Assembly: GCF_000424465.1 (NCBI RefSeq) | Contig: NZ_AUJY01000001.1 | Span: 39,578 to 103,577, forward strand | Direction: 5' to 3' | Origin: Butyrivibrio hungatei NK4A153 | GTDB lineage: Bacteria; Bacillota; Clostridia; Lachnospirales; Lachnospiraceae | Length of the DNA stretch: 64,000 nt | Notes under the pieces: generated by a model | Told to the model about the DNA's origin: nothing | The model's input: the letters and a program-made list of their open reading frames with translations, nothing else | Database searches by the model: none | Position numbers and translations under genes: made by a program | Part shown: one piece after another, positions 1-9,022 of the stretch | Layout: every line of letters begins with the position of its first letter | Numbering within the stretch: the stretch's first letter is position 1

Positions 1-7
1 CAGAAAA

Positions 8-3000
8 ATGACAGTTGAAGAATTTAATAATGTTTCCAAAGTGAACGTATCTGAAGAAGAGAAAGTAACACACATTGGTGAAATGCGTTTCTTTAAAGTG
101 ATCGGCATTTGCCTGTATGTTCTTTCGTTCATTTTGAATATATGGCTGCATGTGATCGTGCTTAAATACGCGCTTGTAAGAGTAGAAGCAATGAGCAGCG
201 TTCTTTTCTGGCTGTTTTATATATGGTCATTTATTGCATTTACTCATGCGACGGTGTTTGCCGTAGATTTTATCTTTTCCGTTCTTCCGCCGGTTGTTTC
301 GATACTTAACGGAAAGAAAAAGATAAACAACGAAGCCTACATGAATACTCTGTGGCTAGATTACGATAAGGACAGTCTTCCCGATGTAACGATCTCAATT
401 CCAGTATATATGGAGGAGAACGGCGTTATATTCGAGACTGTATACAGAAGTAAACTTGCTGCGGAAGATTATAAGAAGCAGACGGGAAAAGAGTGTAATG
501 TAATAGTTTCCGATGACGGAATAGGAGTGCTGCTTAAAAATGTAGGTACGATCGAATCTTTGGAGGATAAGATCGAAGAATACTCCAAGTTTGGAACTGT
601 TGCGGGAGTGGAAGTTGGCTCCGACGCATACAGAGTTATAGAAAGAGTATATTACTACAGAAAGGTCAACGTAAGCTTTGTTGTAAGACCTCCTTACAAC
701 AGACCGGGAATATTCAAGAAGTCTTCAAACCTTAATTACACTCTTAGAATAGGACGCAGGGTTGATGAAGGTAATGAGATCAAAGATCTTGTTTGTGAGG
801 GAGCAGAGTTTGAAGGTGGACATGCAGAGGGCAATATCCATACAAACTCCATAATACTTCTCATAGATAAGGACTCCGGTCTTCATCCTGAAATAATAAG
901 TGCGATAGTACCTGAATTTACAAGAGACGATAAGCTTGCATATATTCAGTGCGCTACAAAGGCGTCAAACATGGAGGAAAACTTCTTTGCAAGACTTTCC
1001 GGAAGACAGGTTAACAACAATAATCAGAATGTCTTCCCGTGCATGGCTCTTAAGGGAATATTTGTCCCGCTTGTAGGACATAACGTATTTATAAGAAGAG
1101 AAGCGCTTGCCAAGCTTGGATACTGGCATGAGCACAGAGTTTCCGAAGATTTCGATCTGGCAATAAGACTTTATGCAAGAGGATGGCATGGCAAATACTC
1201 ACAGGTTCAAGGTCTTGAATTTACCGAGTATGCTTCAAGAACATATTCAGAAGATGCCATGAAGGAATACAGATATACATACGGACTGATCGAGATGTTC
1301 CTGAGCGGTACGATGGAGTGGGGCAAGACTAGATGGTATGACGCTTTTTACATGATCATCTACTTCATTGCAAGAATAAACAATGTATTGCTCTTACCTT
1401 ACATAGTTATCATCACACTTACGGGAATGCTTGACCTGATGTTCCTCGGATACGCTCTTTGCTGCATAGTATTTATCATACTTCCGTCGCTAAGAACAAT
1501 ATTACTTTCAAGAAAAATAAAGAAAGAGTACCTCTTTAGGATTTCCGAGAGCTTTCTGATGTTTTTCACTTTTTCCGGATGTACATTCCCTGCAGGAGCA
1601 GGTGCAGTAAAGTATTTCCTTAACGTAATAACCAAGAAGGAACACGCTTTTCCCGCTACTTCAGTAAGTACGCTGGTATATTCGTTTAAAGAAGGACTGA
1701 GATTCATTTACAAGTATTTCCTGAAAAACAAAGGCGTCCTTGTTGTATTTGTTTTCTGCGTTGAAAGAATACATCATATACTTTTGTATTCTTCACGGGT
1801 TGGAGCTGCAGAGGCAGCCTGCATATCAGAGCTGTTTTTGATAGCATTTGCTCCGTTTTTCATGACACCGCAGTTGTTCCAGCGAAAGAAAGGTGGAATT
1901 TTGGTTCGAAGGGAGTCTGATAATATGCTTAAATGTTACCACGCTTCTGTTTTCTTCAAAGAAGCAAGAAATTTTATTGATGAGAATACCGATAAGCATC
2001 TTTTCCTGTACGCGGTTGAGATTGACAACTTCCATGTCCTGAATCTTTGGTACGGACATGACGTCGGAGAAGAATACGCTGACAGGATTGGAGATAAGCT
2101 TGCTTATATAATTGACAAATTCGGTGGAGTTCCGGGATATATCTCCGGAGGAAACTTTATCTGTATTGTGCCGAATGGAGATGCTCTTTTGAACCAGATT
2201 CAGGGCGAATTGTCGGATTATGTAAAGACTGATCCGAAGTTCATGGGATTTTTCCCGCTTATCAGCGTGTATGAGATACGTGATACCACTCTTGCCGTAG
2301 AAAAAATGTATGACAGAGCGCTTCTTGCACTTGACGGACTCAGAGGAAACTTAAAAGAGCGTTCTGTTCACTACAACTCAGAAATGGACAAGAAGCTTGA
2401 TGCGGAAGTAAAGCTGCTTAGGGATGTCCGCAGAGGTATTGACAGCGACGAGTTTACATTCTTTATACAGCCAAGATGTGACATAAATACAGGAAAGATC
2501 ATAAGCGGTGAGGCACTTGTTCGTTGGAATCACAGAGAACGCGGATTTGTAAGCCCGGGCGAGTTCATTCCCGTACTTGAGAAATCAGGACTTACGCTTA
2601 TCGTCGACCAACTTATCTGGGAGAAGGTTATAGCATGGCAGGGCAAAAGAATTAAAGACGGAGAAGAGTGCATTCCTGTATCGATTAATTTAACCCGTGC
2701 GGATCTTTTTTCCATAGATGTAAAAAAGACGCTTAAAGATCTGTGCGAAAAATACAAAGTTCCGCGCAGGCTCATTATGATCGAGATCTCGGATAAGACG
2801 TATAATGATGTTGATAAAGAAATCCTTGCTATGATAAAGGATATTTCAGATGCAGGATTCCCGCTTATTATAGATGGTTTCGGAAGCGGATATTCATCTA
2901 TGATAATGCTTCAGGCTGTGCAGCCCGAAGTGATCACATTCAACATGAAGGTGCTTAATGATGAGGAAGGTCATATAACCAAGGCTGCAGTTATACTTCA

Positions 3001-3331
3001 TACCGTTGCAAACTGCGTACAGGTTATGGACATTCCGCTTATTGTAAAGATGGTCGAGACAGATGAGCATGAGCAATATCTAAAGAAATTCGGATGCCGC
3101 TATGCACAGGGATACCATTACTATAAGCCTATGGATGTAAGTTCACTTGAAAAGATCATTAAGGTAAGAGAGAACGTGGATTACAGTGGAATAAAAGGCT
3201 GGTTGGAAGAGGCAAACGAGGAACCGGAAGAACCCGAAACTTCAGTAATTGAAAACTCAAAAGGTAAAAACTTTTTTCGTGAGATAGTCGATATCAGAAG
3301 ACAGGTTAGAAGAAAAGTGGGGGCTGAGTGA
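8..3331 (+). CDS. Membrane GT2 glycosyltransferase fused to degenerate GGDEF and EAL domains
   Basis: A 1107-residue inner-membrane protein, probably a polysaccharide synthase controlled by c-di-GMP. Residues about 31-100 hold two hydrophobic segments. A GT-A glycosyltransferase-2 domain follows, with IPVYMEENG near 131, VSDDG near 168, a LIDKDSG acceptor region near 285, a SEDFD motif near 376 and a KTRW motif resembling the QxxRW of cellulose synthases near 435. More membrane segments lie at about 455-620. Residues about 640-790 resemble GGDEF, but ISGGNF replaces the signature. Residues about 800-1060 are EAL-like: EALVRW and QGYHYYKP are kept, while DDFG is DGFG and the AEGVE glutamate is lost. 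This suggests c-di-GMP binding rather than turnover. Only seven bases precede the gene in the window, so its promoter and ribosome site are not visible. It overlaps the next gene by 4 bp. Confidence 0.85.
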   Translation: MTVEEFNNVSKVNVSEEEKVTHIGEMRFFKVIGICLYVLSFILNIWLHVIVLKYALVRVEAMSSVLFWLFYIWSFIAFTHATVFAVDFIFSVLPPVVSILNGKKKINNEAYMNTLWLDYDKDSLPDVTISIPVYMEENGVIFETVYRSKLAAEDYKKQTGKECNVIVSDDGIGVLLKNVGTIESLEDKIEEYSKFGTVAGVEVGSDAYRVIERVYYYRKVNVSFVVRPPYNRPGIFKKSSNLNYTLRIGRRVDEGNEIKDLVCEGAEFEGGHAEGNIHTNSIILLIDKDSGLHPEIISAIVPEFTRDDKLAYIQCATKASNMEENFFARLSGRQVNNNNQNVFPCMALKGIFVPLVGHNVFIRREALAKLGYWHEHRVSEDFDLAIRLYARGWHGKYSQVQGLEFTEYASRTYSEDAMKEYRYTYGLIEMFLSGTMEWGKTRWYDAFYMIIYFIARINNVLLLPYIVIITLTGMLDLMFLGYALCCIVFIILPSLRTILLSRKIKKEYLFRISESFLMFFTFSGCTFPAGAGAVKYFLNVITKKEHAFPATSVSTLVYSFKEGLRFIYKYFLKNKGVLVVFVFCVERIHHILLYSSRVGAAEAACISELFLIAFAPFFMTPQLFQRKKGGILVRRESDNMLKCYHASVFFKEARNFIDENTDKHLFLYAVEIDNFHVLNLWYGHDVGEEYADRIGDKLAYIIDKFGGVPGYISGGNFICIVPNGDALLNQIQGELSDYVKTDPKFMGFFPLISVYEIRDTTLAVEKMYDRALLALDGLRGNLKERSVHYNSEMDKKLDAEVKLLRDVRRGIDSDEFTFFIQPRCDINTGKIISGEALVRWNHRERGFVSPGEFIPVLEKSGLTLIVDQLIWEKVIAWQGKRIKDGEECIPVSINLTRADLFSIDVKKTLKDLCEKYKVPRRLIMIEISDKTYNDVDKEILAMIKDISDAGFPLIIDGFGSGYSSMIMLQAVQPEVITFNMKVLNDEEGHITKAAVILHTVANCVQVMDIPLIVKMVETDEHEQYLKKFGCRYAQGYHYYKPMDVSSLEKIIKVRENVDYSGIKGWLEEANEEPEEPETSVIENSKGKNFFREIVDIRRQVRRKVGAE

Positions 3332-5427
3332 AGGAGAAACTGAAAAAAACGCCTGTTGCGATCATATTTGTAATGGCTGCCAGCTTACTGCTGGCAGTCC
3401 TTTGCATAGCTTATTCTGTTTATTACCAGTATTCTGTCAAGTTGACAGAGAAGTACGGAAATGAAAAAGAACTTGCTGTTTCTGCGATAAGGTCCGCACT
3501 TCGTGATATGTCAAAAGAATCCGGTGAAGAGAATGGGCGTTTTTTGCTTGCTTCTTATGACACGGATAAGGAGAATCAAAAAGATATAGCTTATTCATAC
3601 GACAATGCGCTGTGTGCGCTTGCGTTTATGGCGGATGGAGATAAAGAGTCTGCATCTGCTATTCTTGATGCCTTCATATATGCCGCGGTCAATGACAGGG
3701 GAGATGTGCAGAGAGTAAGAAATGCTTATTCTGCGGGAAACATTGTCGGAGATGTCTGCGGAAGTGTAAGACTTCCCGGATATTATGACAATGAGAGGAA
3801 TATGTGGGTCGAAGATCCTTCGCTTGTCGGCAGCAGTAGCGGCAATCTGGCGTGGGTGTCCCTTGCACTTCTTTGGTATGACAAATTGTACGGAGAAGAA
3901 GAGGATACATATCTTTATACCAAAACCGCGGTTTCCCTTATGGACTGGGTTCTTGAGAATTGCGCGGACGAAAATCCCGGATTTATTGCGGGTATAAACG
4001 GATGGCCTGAAAATGACATGTCACAGGCGCAGGTGCTTAGTTATAAATCTCTTGAGCACAACGTTGACTGTCTGGTTGCTTTTGATGCACTCTATAAGCT
4101 TACGGGCGATGAGAAATATAATGAGGCTGCGCAGAATTCAAAGAAATTCATAGACAGTATGTATGATGCAAAAAAAGGATACTACTATACCGGAACAGCT
4201 TCTGACGGCATAACTCCGAACACGGGGCAGGTCGTTCTTGATGCGCAGGTGTGGACGGCACTTGCGGTTGACGGTGTTATCAAGGACAGACGTGTTCGAA
4301 AGAATATCGGTAAGATGAAAACGCCCGACAACGGATATGCTTTTTGTCTTGACGAGGCAGCAGGAGGGTTTTGGACAGAAGGAACGGCGTTTACGGCTCT
4401 TTATTATCAGGAGTGTGGAAAAAGAAGAGCTGTTTACGGAGCGATTGATTCAATTTGCAGAATTTTAAAGGTTGACGGTCGTATTCCCGCTTGCTCGGGA
4501 GAACGCATAAACACGGGAATGGATCTTTTTGACGGTACTCCCTGGATATATGACAGCAGTCCTCATATAGCCCCCGGAGCGTGGTTTGTAATGGCAATCG
4601 ACGGATTCAATCCGTTTGATATTGAGATTTCGCCCGAGTCAAAAGAAAGATATGAAAAAGGAAAGCCTGTATACGAGGCGTTTGACATTCCCGGTATGAG
4701 AGAACAGCTTAGGGAAGAGCAGTTTGTCATTCATGCTGCGGGAAGCTATTCTGAAGATGGCGGAGAGGGGCTCTTTTACACAAACAGTCTGGAAGCACTT
4801 CAGAGTGCATATGATGCGGGCAAAAGAATGATAGAGATGGATTTCATGTTCACAAGTGACGGATATCCTGTCTGTGCGCACAATGCAGATGGTGCGTGGG
4901 CACTGGGATTTTCTTTTGGCAAGGCACCGAAACATAATGAGTTCATGAATTCAAAGGTTTATGACAGACTTACACCGCTTGATATCTATACTCTTGCGGA
5001 TTTTATGCGAGAGCATAATGATATGTATGTGGTTACCGATATTAAGGAGGCTTCCGGTGCCGGAATCAAGGGAGTGTACGGGACTTTCTCAAAATGTATT
5101 CCGGATCTTATGAACCGCTTTGTGATTCAGATTTATCACGACGAAGAGTATGAAGTCGTGAAGGATGCGGGATTTTCGTATGTTATCTACACGCTTTACG
5201 CTGCGGATGAAGATGAGTGTGAGAGCGAAGCGATAATACAGAGCTGCAAAAATATGGAGCTTGTCGCACTTACAATGCCGGATGTCTGGGTTGACGACGC
5301 GGGATTTGTGTCTGAGATCAACGAAACCGGAGTGCCGCTTTTTGTCCATACCATCAATGATAAGAAGGACATGGATAGGTACAAAGCGCTTGGAATTGCG
5401 GGTTTTTACACGGATCAGGTTGATTGA
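3328..5427 (+). CDS. Membrane-anchored glycosidase-like protein with C-terminal GDPD domain
   Basis: A 699-residue protein that starts with GTG inside the stop codon of the GT2-EAL gene (GTGA overlap), so the two are translationally coupled. Residues about 8-30 form one membrane anchor, and the rest should lie outside. Residues about 60-440 have the alternating helical pattern of an (alpha/alpha)6 barrel (SSSGNLAWVSLALLW, LEHNVDCLVAFDALY, GFWTEGTAF), as in six-hairpin glycosidases; I cannot name a GH family. Residues about 470-699 resemble a glycerophosphodiester phosphodiesterase: HAAG, YTNSLEAL, IEMDFMFTSDG, CAHN and a closing FVHTIN...GFYTDQ. The usual HD is HN here, so activity is uncertain. 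The context suggests trimming or modification of the glycan made by the partner synthase; this is inference. Confidence 0.75.
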   Translation: MKEKLKKTPVAIIFVMAASLLLAVLCIAYSVYYQYSVKLTEKYGNEKELAVSAIRSALRDMSKESGEENGRFLLASYDTDKENQKDIAYSYDNALCALAFMADGDKESASAILDAFIYAAVNDRGDVQRVRNAYSAGNIVGDVCGSVRLPGYYDNERNMWVEDPSLVGSSSGNLAWVSLALLWYDKLYGEEEDTYLYTKTAVSLMDWVLENCADENPGFIAGINGWPENDMSQAQVLSYKSLEHNVDCLVAFDALYKLTGDEKYNEAAQNSKKFIDSMYDAKKGYYYTGTASDGITPNTGQVVLDAQVWTALAVDGVIKDRRVRKNIGKMKTPDNGYAFCLDEAAGGFWTEGTAFTALYYQECGKRRAVYGAIDSICRILKVDGRIPACSGERINTGMDLFDGTPWIYDSSPHIAPGAWFVMAIDGFNPFDIEISPESKERYEKGKPVYEAFDIPGMREQLREEQFVIHAAGSYSEDGGEGLFYTNSLEALQSAYDAGKRMIEMDFMFTSDGYPVCAHNADGAWALGFSFGKAPKHNEFMNSKVYDRLTPLDIYTLADFMREHNDMYVVTDIKEASGAGIKGVYGTFSKCIPDLMNRFVIQIYHDEEYEVVKDAGFSYVIYTLYAADEDECESEAIIQSCKNMELVALTMPDVWVDDAGFVSEINETGVPLFVHTINDKKDMDRYKALGIAGFYTDQVD

Positions 5428-5506
5428 GCGGATGGGTAGTGAGCTTGCGGTAAATGACATTTTGGAATAACAGAAAAAAATTTTTGAAAAAAATAAAAAA
5501 TGGGTG

Positions 5507-5535
5507 TTGACGAAAGCCGCATACTTTGCTATTAT
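5507..5535 (+). promoter_or_regulatory. Promoter of tRNA-Leu
   Basis: TTGACG (5507-5512) and TATTAT (5530-5535) are separated by 17 bp and lie 34 bp upstream of the mature tRNA. Confidence 0.75.
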
Positions 5536-5569
5536 AAACAAGTCGTCGCGAGAGAGATGACGACGGAAT

Positions 5570-5654
5570 GCGGAAGTGTCGGAATTGGCAGACGAGCAAG
5601 ACTAAGGATCTTGTGACTGTTTATGTCGTGTGGGTTCAAGTCCCATCTTCCGCA
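5570..5654 (+). tRNA. tRNA-Leu (anticodon AAG)
   Basis: An 85-nt class II tRNA. The acceptor GCGGAAG (5570-5576) pairs with CTTCCGC (5647-5653). The anticodon arm is CAAGA-CTAAGGA-TCTTG, giving anticodon AAG (CUU codons). A long variable arm and the T-loop GTTCAAG are present. The 3' end is followed by CGA, so CCA is not encoded and must be added afterwards. Confidence 0.93.
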
Positions 5655-5667
5655 CGATATTTTATCA

Positions 5668-5699
5668 AGGTTTATCACTTTTTGTGATAGACCTTTTTT
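5668..5699 (+). terminator. Rho-independent terminator of tRNA-Leu
   Basis: An 11-bp perfect stem (AGGTTTATCAC / GTGATAGACCT) with a TTTTT loop is followed by a T run. Confidence 0.9.
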
Positions 5700-6189
5700 C
5701 TTGCCTAACCCACATAACACGGTCTTTTATTAAACCCACACTCTTTTTATCTTCTTCTATCATTTTTTACATTTTCCATTTAAAGATATGAGTTTGTGAT
5801 ACTGGATGTGAAATAAAATTGTCTTTATTTCATTCCAAAAGTAGTCTGTTTAGTAGTTGGAAAAGAAGGCCAAACAGCTCAAGAACTATCTTGCATGCTT
5901 ATAGATATAAGCTTGTGGTAAGAAATGTGGGTGAATAAATACCGGTGCATGTAATATTTGTTTTTTATTGATAATTGTGCTAAATTTTTGTGGTGATAAA
6001 TATGCTCTATATGTTTACAATTGGTATGCATTTATTTTGATATGCAGTATGTGCGTTGATGTGTTATACAAAGAGGAGCTTTGCGACTTTTTGTTCTTGT
6101 TTTTTCATTTGGCATTCGCCAAAATGATTCAATGATTTTTAGGGATTTATTTTTGATTGAATAGGGCCGGTCGTGATGATGTTTTGTTA
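5700..6189. other. AT-rich intergenic stretch with nothing recognised
   Basis: About 490 bp with stops in all frames and no convincing promoter, RNA or ORF. It leads into the 52-bp repeat array. Confidence 0.6.
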
Positions 6190-6491
6190 GAGGCACCGCA
6201 CGTAAAAGCCGTGGAGGATGTGTACGGTGCTAAAGCGCGAAGAGGCACCGCACGGAAAGCTTGCGGAGGATGTGTACGGTGCGAAAAAGCGAAGAGGCAC
6301 CGCACAGAAAATTTGTGGAGGATGTGTACGGTGCGAAAATGCGAAGAGGCACCGCACGGAAAGTTTGCGGAGGATGTGTATGGTGCGAAAACGGGAAGAG
6401 GCACCGCACGGAAAGTTTGCGGAGGATGTGTACGGTGCGAAAACGGGAAGAGGCACCGCACAGAAAATTTGTGGAGGATGTGTACGGTGCC
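6190..6491. repeat. 52-bp hairpin tandem repeat array 1 (six units)
   Basis: Units start at 6190, 6242, 6294, 6346, 6398 and 6450, an exact 52-bp period. Each begins GAGGCACCGCAC and ends with a GTGTACGGTGC-type sequence. Within a unit GCACCG pairs with CGGTGC, and CAC with GTG, so each can fold into a stem-loop. The period is not a multiple of three and stops are absent on both strands, which creates long spurious ORFs in several frames. There are no unique spacers, so it is not a CRISPR array. The array ends about 60 bp before the PD-(D/E)XK-like gene. A related array lies at 8687. Confidence 0.95.
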
Positions 6492-6552
6492 TAAAGCCAA
6501 AAAAGACAAATAATAAGCTTTACACAGAGATTTGAAAGGAACAAATGTAGCA

Positions 6553-7350
6553 ATGATAGATTACAGAAATGAGTTAATTGGACAATTCAATGAAATTCGA
6601 GGGATGATCAACACTCTTGAGAAAAGAAAAACAAGATATAAAGGATTAGATGACGGCAAAATTCTAGTTACATCATGCCGCGGCGTCCCACAATACTATT
6701 TTCGCAAGAACGGGGACAAGAAAAGAGAATACATCAAATCTGCGAGGAGGGATATGATACGCCTCCTGATTCAGAGAGATTATGACGAGAAACTTTTGCG
6801 TGAATTAAAACCGCTGATGAAGAGGATGGAGGTTTTTATAAAAGGATATGACATTGGAATGATTGACAGAGTTTATAGTGGTCTGTGTCGCGGAAGGAAA
6901 GAGATGATAAGTCCTATACGGTCTACGGAAGAAATGAGAATAGAAGAATGGTACAACAGTTTTAATGGTGGAAAGAACTCTGTGGAAGTGGCTGTTGCTC
7001 ATAAGACAATTAAAGGGGAAACGGTCAGATCCAAATCGGAGAAGATTATTGCGGATTATTTATATAGTATGAAGATACCGTATGTATATGAACCGGAATT
7101 TTTGTTGAAAGATAGAAGACATATCTTTCCGGACTTTGCAATATATAGCGTAAGGAAAGATAAAACAATTTACTGGGAACATTTAGGGCTTGTTAATGAT
7201 CCCGAATATGCGGTCAAGAATCTAAAAAAGCTGATATCATACGAGAAAAGCGGACTTGTACTTGGTGATACATTGCTTATATCTTTAGAAAGCGCAGAAA
7301 GTCCACTTGATTTTGAAGCCGTAAAAAAGAAACTTGAATCAGCATTATGA
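6553..7350 (+). CDS. PD-(D/E)XK nuclease-like protein next to repeat array
   Basis: A 265-residue protein with no family name that I recognise. Residues about 1-135 are charged and mostly helical. Residues about 155-225 look like a restriction-endonuclease fold: SKSEKIIAD (Glu163), YVYEPEF (Glu180), IFPDFAIY (Asp194) and IYWEH (Glu209, His210), then DPEYA. The same motifs in the same order occur in the 266-residue paralogue at 36074. The reading frame is open from TTG at 6532, but ATG at 6553 aligns with the gene-start remnant after array 2 and has AAAGGA 12 nt upstream, so I prefer 6553. It lies directly after array 1 with no promoter seen between. The nuclease role is inferred from motifs only. 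Confidence 0.75.
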   Translation: MIDYRNELIGQFNEIRGMINTLEKRKTRYKGLDDGKILVTSCRGVPQYYFRKNGDKKREYIKSARRDMIRLLIQRDYDEKLLRELKPLMKRMEVFIKGYDIGMIDRVYSGLCRGRKEMISPIRSTEEMRIEEWYNSFNGGKNSVEVAVAHKTIKGETVRSKSEKIIADYLYSMKIPYVYEPEFLLKDRRHIFPDFAIYSVRKDKTIYWEHLGLVNDPEYAVKNLKKLISYEKSGLVLGDTLLISLESAESPLDFEAVKKKLESAL

Positions 7351-7548
7351 ATGAGAATAATAGCATCTAGAAAGTATGGAGAGTATCGGGAGGTGCAGGA
7401 AAAGTAATTAGTGATTTGTCTTGCTTATTTTTGAATGTGAATATTTGGCGAACTTTCCAATTGAATTGGTTAAAAAATGTTAAGGACATGTTATACTTCT
7501 TTGTGGGGTATTAGTGCCCTTGGATTTTTTTGACATAAGGAGAATTAC

Positions 7549-8466
7549 ATGAAGAAACTAAGATTTTTACCCAAGATGTTGATTTTTGCTCTTGTTTTGG
7601 CTTCGGCTGCGCCTCTTGAGGTTCACGCAGATTCAAATGCCGACAATAAGGCGGCACTTGCAAAAAGAAGTGACCTTGATGAGACAGGGAAAATGCTTAA
7701 GACAAGCAAGACCATTGATGGTATAAAGTATTCGCTTACCATTGATCTTACAAAGTGGGACGGATACACAAATGTTGAGCAGTTTGACCATATTGAGAAT
7801 CTTTTTTACGAGGTATATCCTCAGATGTACAAGAGATTTGGTGATTATAAAAAAGCCACAACAGATGTTACGATAGCGATTGAAAATGAAGGTTATGAGA
7901 TTGCTTCGGCCAATTCGAAGAAGAACAGGATTCATCTTCATGATAAGTATTTAGATAAGCACTACGATCATTTCGATGTTCTGACTCATGAGCTTGCACA
8001 TATTGTACATGGAGGTTTTGTGAGGGATAATCTTGAGTTCCCTAAATATTCCGAAGTATTTGCAGATTATTGCAGATATATCTATGCTTACAAAGACGGA
8101 AGATACAATGACAAAAACTGGGTGCTTCCCGATGCGAACACTCAGAAAACCCGCGAAACTTCAGTGAGATTTTTGGTGTGGCTCGATAAGGAAACATCTT
8201 CATCCAGCCGTGATATTATCCGCGACTTCTTTGAGGTTTGCTGCATGTCTGACTTCAAGAAAGAAAAGTGGGGAGAGATGTGGAAGAGTCTTTTCAAGGG
8301 TACAAAGTTTGAAGGCAAGACGATAGATGAAGTTTGGGAGATATACAAGAAGTCAGATTTTGCTTATCTTTCAGCCAAAGCGCCGGATAAGGATACAAAA
8401 TCCGATCTTCTTAAGAAAACTGATGTGAGAAACTTTATCAGAAAGAACAGCTATTCATTTAAATAA
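7549..8466 (+). CDS. Secreted zinc metallopeptidase-like protein (BSP-like)
   Basis: A 305-residue exported protein. Residues 1-28 form a signal peptide (basic start, LIFALVLASAAPLEVHA, then DS). The core carries LTHELAHIVHGG, an HExxH zinc site, followed about 25 residues later by YSEVFADYCRY, which can supply the third ligand as in gluzincin-type enzymes. The layout resembles the plant and bacterial basic secretory protein peptidases (Peptidase of plants and bacteria family), moderately sure. The ribosome site AAGGAGA sits 8 nt before ATG. It is monocistronic, flanked by the two 52-bp arrays about 1 kb upstream and 0.2 kb downstream, with its own terminator. Confidence 0.8.
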   Translation: MKKLRFLPKMLIFALVLASAAPLEVHADSNADNKAALAKRSDLDETGKMLKTSKTIDGIKYSLTIDLTKWDGYTNVEQFDHIENLFYEVYPQMYKRFGDYKKATTDVTIAIENEGYEIASANSKKNRIHLHDKYLDKHYDHFDVLTHELAHIVHGGFVRDNLEFPKYSEVFADYCRYIYAYKDGRYNDKNWVLPDANTQKTRETSVRFLVWLDKETSSSSRDIIRDFFEVCCMSDFKKEKWGEMWKSLFKGTKFEGKTIDEVWEIYKKSDFAYLSAKAPDKDTKSDLLKKTDVRNFIRKNSYSFK

Positions 8467-8478
8467 AAAGAGTATTCC

Positions 8479-8512
8479 AAATTACTACCTGAGTTTTCGG
8501 GTAGTAATTTTT
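8479..8512 (+). terminator. Terminator of the metallopeptidase gene
   Basis: ATTACTACC (8481-8489) pairs with GGTAGTAAT (8500-8508), flanked by A and T tracts. Confidence 0.85.
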
Positions 8513-8529
8513 GATTAGAAAATTCCTCG

Positions 8530-8572
8530 TATTCAACAAGATGCTCTGCAGGGATGCACGGCTCGCGGAAGG
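8530..8572. repeat. Dispersed intergenic element, copy 1
   Basis: TATTCAACAA followed by GCTCTGCAGGGATGC and GCTCGCGGAAGG. A near-identical order of blocks occurs at 33978-34023, and both are followed by CTTTTTTATTG-type sequence. A partial third copy (ATGCTCTGCTATGGATGC) lies near 8591. Confidence 0.65.
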
Positions 8573-8686
8573 CTTTTTTATTGAAAAGAAATGCTCTGCT
8601 ATGGATGCGGCCTATGTGCATAATAAATTGAATTTATTAATGGGGTGAATTGGAGCAGGTATGCTATTGTGAGAGGCTTTGACGCA

Positions 8687-9020
8687 GAGGCACCGCACAG
8701 AAAAGTTGTGGAAGATGTATGCGGTGCGAAAAAGCGAACAGGCACCGCACAGAAAAGTTGTGGAAGATGTATGCGGTGCGAAAAAGCGAACAGGCACCGC
8801 ACAGAAAGGTTGTAGAGGAAGTGTGCGGTGCGAAAATGCGGCCAGGCACCGCACAGAGAGGCTGTGGAGGAAGTGTACGGTGCGAAAATGCGATCAAGCA
8901 CCGCACAGAAAGGCTGTGGAAGATGTATGCGGTGCGAAAGTGGGAACAGGCACCGCACAGAAAAGCGGTGGAAGATACATGCGGTGCAAAAGTGCGTAAA
9001 AGTACCGTATAGGAAAAGAC
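8687..9020. repeat. 52-bp hairpin tandem repeat array 2 (six units plus a degenerate seventh)
   Basis: Units start at 8687, 8739, 8791, 8843, 8895 and 8947, an exact 52-bp period, with a decayed unit from about 8999. The consensus matches array 1 (AGGCACCGCACAGAAA, then GGTGCGAAA). In most units GCACCGCA pairs with TGCGGTGC as an 8-bp outer stem. Differences from array 1 in the 3' arm (TGCGGTGC versus TACGGTGC) keep or lengthen the stem. Confidence 0.95.
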
Positions 9021-9022
9021 AT

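Noticed and set aside
5089..5541. 150-codon minus-strand ORF over the GDPD region
   Set aside because: Antisense to a well-supported gene and runs into the tRNA promoter.
5570..5654. tRNA as attachment site for an integrated element
   Set aside because: No second copy of the tRNA 3' end was seen downstream and no integrase gene follows.
6147..6513. Several long overlapping ORFs on both strands in array 1
   Set aside because: The 52-bp unit lacks stops in most frames and is not a multiple of three, so repeated open frames are expected; no ribosome sites and no protein-like conservation.
6190..9020. CRISPR array
   Set aside because: Units are head-to-tail repeats without unique spacers, and no cas genes are present.
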